From the NCBI GenBank assembly GCA_031278965.1, contig JAITJJ010000215.1:1-7588 (forward strand): 7,588 nucleotides of DNA. Reading direction: 5' to 3'. The stretch's first letter is position 1. Each line of letters opens with the position of its first letter. Of this stretch, positions 5,694 through 7,588 are shown piece after piece. This DNA comes from Deferribacteraceae bacterium (GTDB lineage: Bacteria > Chrysiogenota > Deferribacteres > Deferribacterales > JAISNW01). The notes beneath the pieces were generated by a model, which saw nothing but the letters and a program-made list of their open reading frames with translations, ran no database searches and was not told where the DNA came from. The translations under genes were made by a program, and so were the position numbers.

Positions 5694-6562
5694 AGCTGAT
5701 CAATGAATGGCCATCTGCAGGAATCCTCACAGGTATGGTTATATTTACCGCCGCCTCCGACAACGTTACAATAGATAATGTTAAAACCAGCAAAATGGTG
5801 CCATCCGGCAACGGGAAAGTATCCGCCACATGCCCTGCCTGCTCGCCCTTTGCGGCGGGGGGGGGTATCGCAGGAACCATTGAGACTTCTTCATACACTT
5901 TCGGGCGGGCGCCCCGCTTAAACATATATAACACCTCCAATCTGGTTGATCTTTCCGCGGACACCCCCGACAACTTGACTCGCGACTCATATTTGGGGGG
6001 AACAATAGGAAGCGGTTCTTCTGGTTATTATACTCTAAACATAACTTCCGCCTTAAACAGAGGATATATAAATGCCGAGAGCATAAGTGGTCGTATCCTC
6101 TACGCAGGCGGACTTATCGGTTCCATCAGCGCTCCGGTGAATATTGACAAAAGCTGTAATTATGCGAATATTCTTGGAAATGTGAACCTCAACTTTTCCG
6201 ATAATGGTTCTCAGAAGAAAGAAGTGTGGGCAAGCGGTCTAGCCGGATATGTTGTGGGTCATTCCGAAGGAACCAGTGTCAGCCAGAGCTGCAATACCGG
6301 AGACGTTACGGCAGTGATTGCAGGGAGCGGAAGCGTACTCGATCTTCGGGAAAGCTATTCCGGAGGTTTGTTCGGAATTGTTTATTATGAAGACTCCGGC
6401 GTAGCTTACTTTTCCGATAATTATAATACCGGAGACGTCTACAGCGAAACTAATCATATCAACGGCGACAGCTATGCGGGTGGTATCGTCAGCTATACTC
6501 AGGGAATTTCCGATAATACATCTGCGATGACAATAAAGAATAATTTCAACTTGGGAAAATAG
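5669..6562 (+). CDS. Large GLUG-repeat fragment of the broken lipoprotein gene
   Basis: Open in the same frame as the N-terminal fragment; 297 codons, with the first ATG at 5735 giving 275 residues. Six GLUG-like cores are visible, numbered from that ATG: GGGIAGTI (42-49), YLGGTIGS (87-94), YAGGLIGSI (123-131), WASGLAGYV (165-173), YSGGLFGIV (208-216) and YAGGIVSYT (247-255). Spacing is about 37-45 residues. Four are followed by an N-x-G-x-V/I turn: NRGYINA, NYANILG, NTGDVTA and NTGDVYS. This periodicity is that of a right-handed beta-helix. There is no signal peptide, and no ribosome site before 5735, so independent translation is doubtful. A run of nine G residues encodes the first core. 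TAG at 6560-6562 ends the frame where the next fragment continues. Confidence 0.6.
   Translation, partial: NKPCPEGIKLINEWPSAGILTGMVIFTAASDNVTIDNVKTSKMVPSGNGKVSATCPACSPFAAGGGIAGTIETSSYTFGRAPRLNIYNTSNLVDLSADTPDNLTRDSYLGGTIGSGSSGYYTLNITSALNRGYINAESISGRILYAGGLIGSISAPVNIDKSCNYANILGNVNLNFSDNGSQKKEVWASGLAGYVVGHSEGTSVSQSCNTGDVTAVIAGSGSVLDLRESYSGGLFGIVYYEDSGVAYFSDNYNTGDVYSETNHINGDSYAGGIVSYTQGISDNTSAMTIKNNFNLGK
5857..5865 (+). repeat. G9 homopolymer inside the coding sequence
   Basis: Nine consecutive G residues, in frame as the Gly-rich start of a GLUG core (FAAGGGIAGTI), form the longest G-run in the window. Other runs are G6 at most (1603-1608 in dppB and 7532-7537 in argD). Tracts of this length in surface-protein genes are prone to slipped-strand mispairing, and gain or loss of one base would shift the frame. 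Confidence 0.7.
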
Positions 6563-6978
6563 AGGCTGATGATAACGGAACATTCACCGATAATGATTCC
6601 AGATCGTACGGGGTCGGGATAGTGGGGCGTATAGACCAAAAATTAACGCAAGTAAGTATTGAAAATAATGTTATGTTATCTCCTTACGTCACTATTTCAT
6701 CTGCTTACTCTTCGTCCCCAGCCAGCGGTTATCACGGTTTAATAGCGGGAGGCGCACTATCTAGTTCTATTATTGCGTTTAACTCAAATTATGCCCCAGA
6801 TAATTCTACCTTCTCCAGCGAGGCTGACAATATTTCATCGCCGGATGCGGATGGAACGCCATCACTGCAATTACGCGGCAATTTAACTTTTTACACCTCA
6901 ACGCTGTTGTGGAGCGACGATATCTGGGCTTGGGACGACAATAACTCGGTCATGATACTCAGATGGCAAACAGAGTAA
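6544..6978 (+). pseudogene. C-terminal fragment of the lipoprotein gene
   Basis: This frame is open from 6544 to TAA 6976-6978, one base back from the preceding fragment. It continues NLGKIEADDNG at the join (6553-6559), then SYGVGIVGRIDQ and GYHGLIAGGALSSSIIAF as the last GLUG-like repeats. It closes with NLTFYTSTLLWSDDIWAWDD and MILRWQTE, the FYxxxLxW...W.WDD...P/xLxWQ ending shared by many GLUG-repeat surface proteins. The intact natural terminus shows that the gene once ran to its proper end. A GTG at 6622 could formally start a 118-residue product but has no ribosome site. Confidence 0.65.
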
Positions 6979-7110
6979 ACCTGCCTTGCAGAGGGCTGTT
7001 TCATCTCTAAACACTCTGAAGCAGGCTTTAGCCCATTGAATTGCTCCAGCATAGTGTTAGGGCGCGGATCGCCCAGCAGCGGACGGGGCAGCTTGCCGTA
7101 TAGTTACACA
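6979..7110. other. GC-rich, hairpin-rich intergenic patch, possible dispersed repeat or remnant
   Basis: Between the lipoprotein stop and the AT-rich argD promoter region lies about 110 bases with short complementary arms. These are CCTGC (6980-6984) with GCAGG (7021-7025), GGGCT (6993-6997) with AGCCC (7030-7034), and a perfect GGGCG/CGCCC hairpin (7060-7074). None has a T-tail, so no clear terminator follows the lipoprotein gene. A minus-strand frame stays open through the patch with LPRPLLGDPRP and MLEQFNGLKPASECLEMKQ, and could be a gene or element remnant. I do not recognise it. Confidence 0.3.
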
Positions 7111-7122
7111 CATTAATATTAA
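7093..7122 (+). promoter_or_regulatory. Candidate argD promoter with an AT palindrome
   Basis: TTGCCG (7093-7098) and TATTAA (7117-7122) are 18 bases apart and are the best -35/-10 pair before argD. The -10 lies in ATTAATATTAAT (7112-7123), a perfect 12-bp AT palindrome that could be an arginine-repressor-like site. However, it lacks the TGAAT/ATTCA arms of a canonical ARG box, so regulation by ArgR is speculative. Confidence 0.3.
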
Positions 7123-7192
7123 TTAAATACTCTTTACTTCACCTTTTATTTGTGCTAATGAAATGTTATAAATTTGGAGAAAGCGCGCAAAT

Positions 7193-7588
7193 ATGTTTTT
7201 GTTTGACAACTATCAGCGCTATAATCTTACCTTTGTTAAGGGCGCGGGAACATACCTATACAGTGACAGCGGCAGGAAATACCTTGACTGTGCCTCCGGC
7301 ATATCCGTAACCAACTTCGGGCACTCCCATCCTTATATTCTCTCAAAAGTAAAACAGCAGATCGATAAGCTCTGGCACACTTCCAATCTCTTTATGTCTG
7401 ACTTGGGGGAGGCTTTGGCAGAGAGGATTTCCCGCCTCTCTTTTAACGGGAAGATTTTTTTCTGCAACTCCGGTGCGGAAGCTAACGAAGCGGCGATAAA
7501 ACTTGCACGTATCTATAACAATAACATTTTTGGGGGGAAACGCCCGCGTATAATTACCATGCTCAACAGCTTTCACGGGCGCACTTAC
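7193..7588 (+). CDS. argD: Acetylornithine aminotransferase, 3'-truncated by the window
   Basis: The frame opens at ATG 7193 and runs off the end; 132 codons are visible of an expected roughly 390-400. A GGAGA ribosome site lies at 7176-7180, 12 bases upstream. The sequence is that of class-III pyridoxal-phosphate aminotransferases of the ArgD group: FVKGAGTYLYSDSGRKYLDC, then GHSHPYILSKV (about 43-53) and LWHTSNLF. Next come FCNSGAEANEAAIKLAR (about 90-106), where the SGAEANE loop binds the cofactor phosphate, and NSFHGRTY (about 125-132). ArgD transfers the amino group between glutamate and N-acetylglutamate semialdehyde in arginine synthesis, and some also act on succinyldiaminopimelate in lysine synthesis. 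The PLP lysine lies beyond the window. A GABA or ornithine aminotransferase is less likely, because the compact N-terminus fits ArgD. Confidence 0.9.
   Translation, partial: MFLFDNYQRYNLTFVKGAGTYLYSDSGRKYLDCASGISVTNFGHSHPYILSKVKQQIDKLWHTSNLFMSDLGEALAERISRLSFNGKIFFCNSGAEANEAAIKLARIYNNNIFGGKRPRIITMLNSFHGRTY

Larger units (their letters stand above)
4994..6978 (+). pseudogene. Frameshifted lipoprotein with Flg_new-like repeat and GLUG beta-helix repeats
   Basis: Four consecutive open segments in three frames read as one protein when three single-base-equivalent indels are corrected. These are one extra base near 5492, one missing base in the C-run 5680-5683, and one missing base in the G3A4 stretch 6553-6559. 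The corrected length is 1986 bases, or 661 residues. In order it holds a signal peptide with lipobox VSGC (Cys23), an acidic Gly/Ser/Asp linker, a Listeria-Bacteroides (Flg_new) type repeat (about 63-135), then about nine GLUG-like repeats with cores such as YAGGLIGSI and NTGDV. It ends with FYTSTLLWSDDIWAWDD...ILRWQ, a common ending of GLUG proteins. Such proteins are thought to be cell-surface beta-helices with adhesive or carbohydrate-related roles; the role here is unknown. Neighbouring genes are intact, so the lesions are probably real. Sequencing error or phase variation remain alternatives. Confidence 0.8.

Noticed and set aside
5735..6562. An independent gene starting at ATG 5735
   Set aside because: There is no ribosome site and no signal peptide, and the domain series continues upstream and downstream in other frames. 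It is better read as a fragment of one broken gene.
4996..6978. CRISPR array or DNA tandem repeats behind the GLUG periodicity
   Set aside because: The periodicity exists at the protein level only. The DNA of the repeats is diverged and has no uniform spacers.
6980..7034. Pseudoknot from interleaved CCTGC/GCAGG and GGGCT/AGCCC pairs
   Set aside because: The arms are only 5 bp with no covariation evidence, and such pairs arise by chance in GC-rich sequence.
7160..7180. TATAAA at 7167-7172 as the argD -10 element
   Set aside because: It sits immediately before the ribosome site, so a start from it would remove or bisect the Shine-Dalgarno.

Overview
The window looks like an ordinary chromosomal stretch of a Gram-negative bacterium of middling GC content. 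Lipoprotein processing (a lipobox) and an AT-rich divergent promoter region fit a free-living or host-associated anaerobe. I cannot place it to genus; a Deferribacterota-like or Desulfobacterota-like organism is a guess only. Five genes encode familiar metabolism or transport. One large surface-lipoprotein gene is broken.

Layout. At 1-2902 (+) lies a tight cluster: the 3' part of an MtaD/TrzA-type amidohydrolase (nucleoside deaminase), then two inner-membrane permeases of a peptide/nickel-type ABC importer (DppB/DppC). The genes are 5 bp apart and then overlap in a TAATG. No solute-binding protein or ATPase is visible in the window. At 2919-4733 (-), converging on that cluster with a 16-bp gap, lie leuB (3-isopropylmalate dehydrogenase) and, 30 bp downstream of it, a PAP2-family membrane phosphatase. 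leuB has a clear Shine-Dalgarno that fixes its start 15 bp inside the longest open frame.

At 4734-4993 is a divergent intergenic region. It contains an intrinsic-terminator-like hairpin with a T7 tail (4861-4891, + strand), followed immediately by a good sigma70-type promoter (4890-4918). An inverted repeat (4901-4927) lies over the promoter's -10 element, and a 10-bp palindrome sits in the leader. These drive a rightward gene at 4994-6978 whose conceptual product is a lipoprotein of about 661 residues. That product has a signal peptide with lipobox, a Listeria-Bacteroides (Flg_new/InlB-B-like) repeat, and about nine GLUG-like beta-helix repeats. The gene is interrupted by three single-base-equivalent frameshifts (near 5492, 5680-5683 and 6553-6559), and it also carries a G9 homopolymer (5857-5865) in frame. 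The genes around it are intact although they contain G5-G6 runs. I therefore read it as a genuine pseudogene or a phase-variable locus rather than a stretch of poor sequence, but reads would be needed to decide.

At 6979-7192 is a GC-rich, hairpin-rich patch followed by an AT-rich promoter region. At 7193-7588 is the start of argD (acetylornithine or related aminotransferase), cut off by the window end. leuB and argD point to amino-acid prototrophy. The deaminase and permease cluster suggests nucleoside (methylthioadenosine, S-adenosylhomocysteine or aminofutalosine) metabolism next to a peptide-type importer. I found no CRISPR array, tRNA, rRNA or complete mobile element. The most interesting part is the degraded, repeat-containing surface lipoprotein and its structured promoter region.
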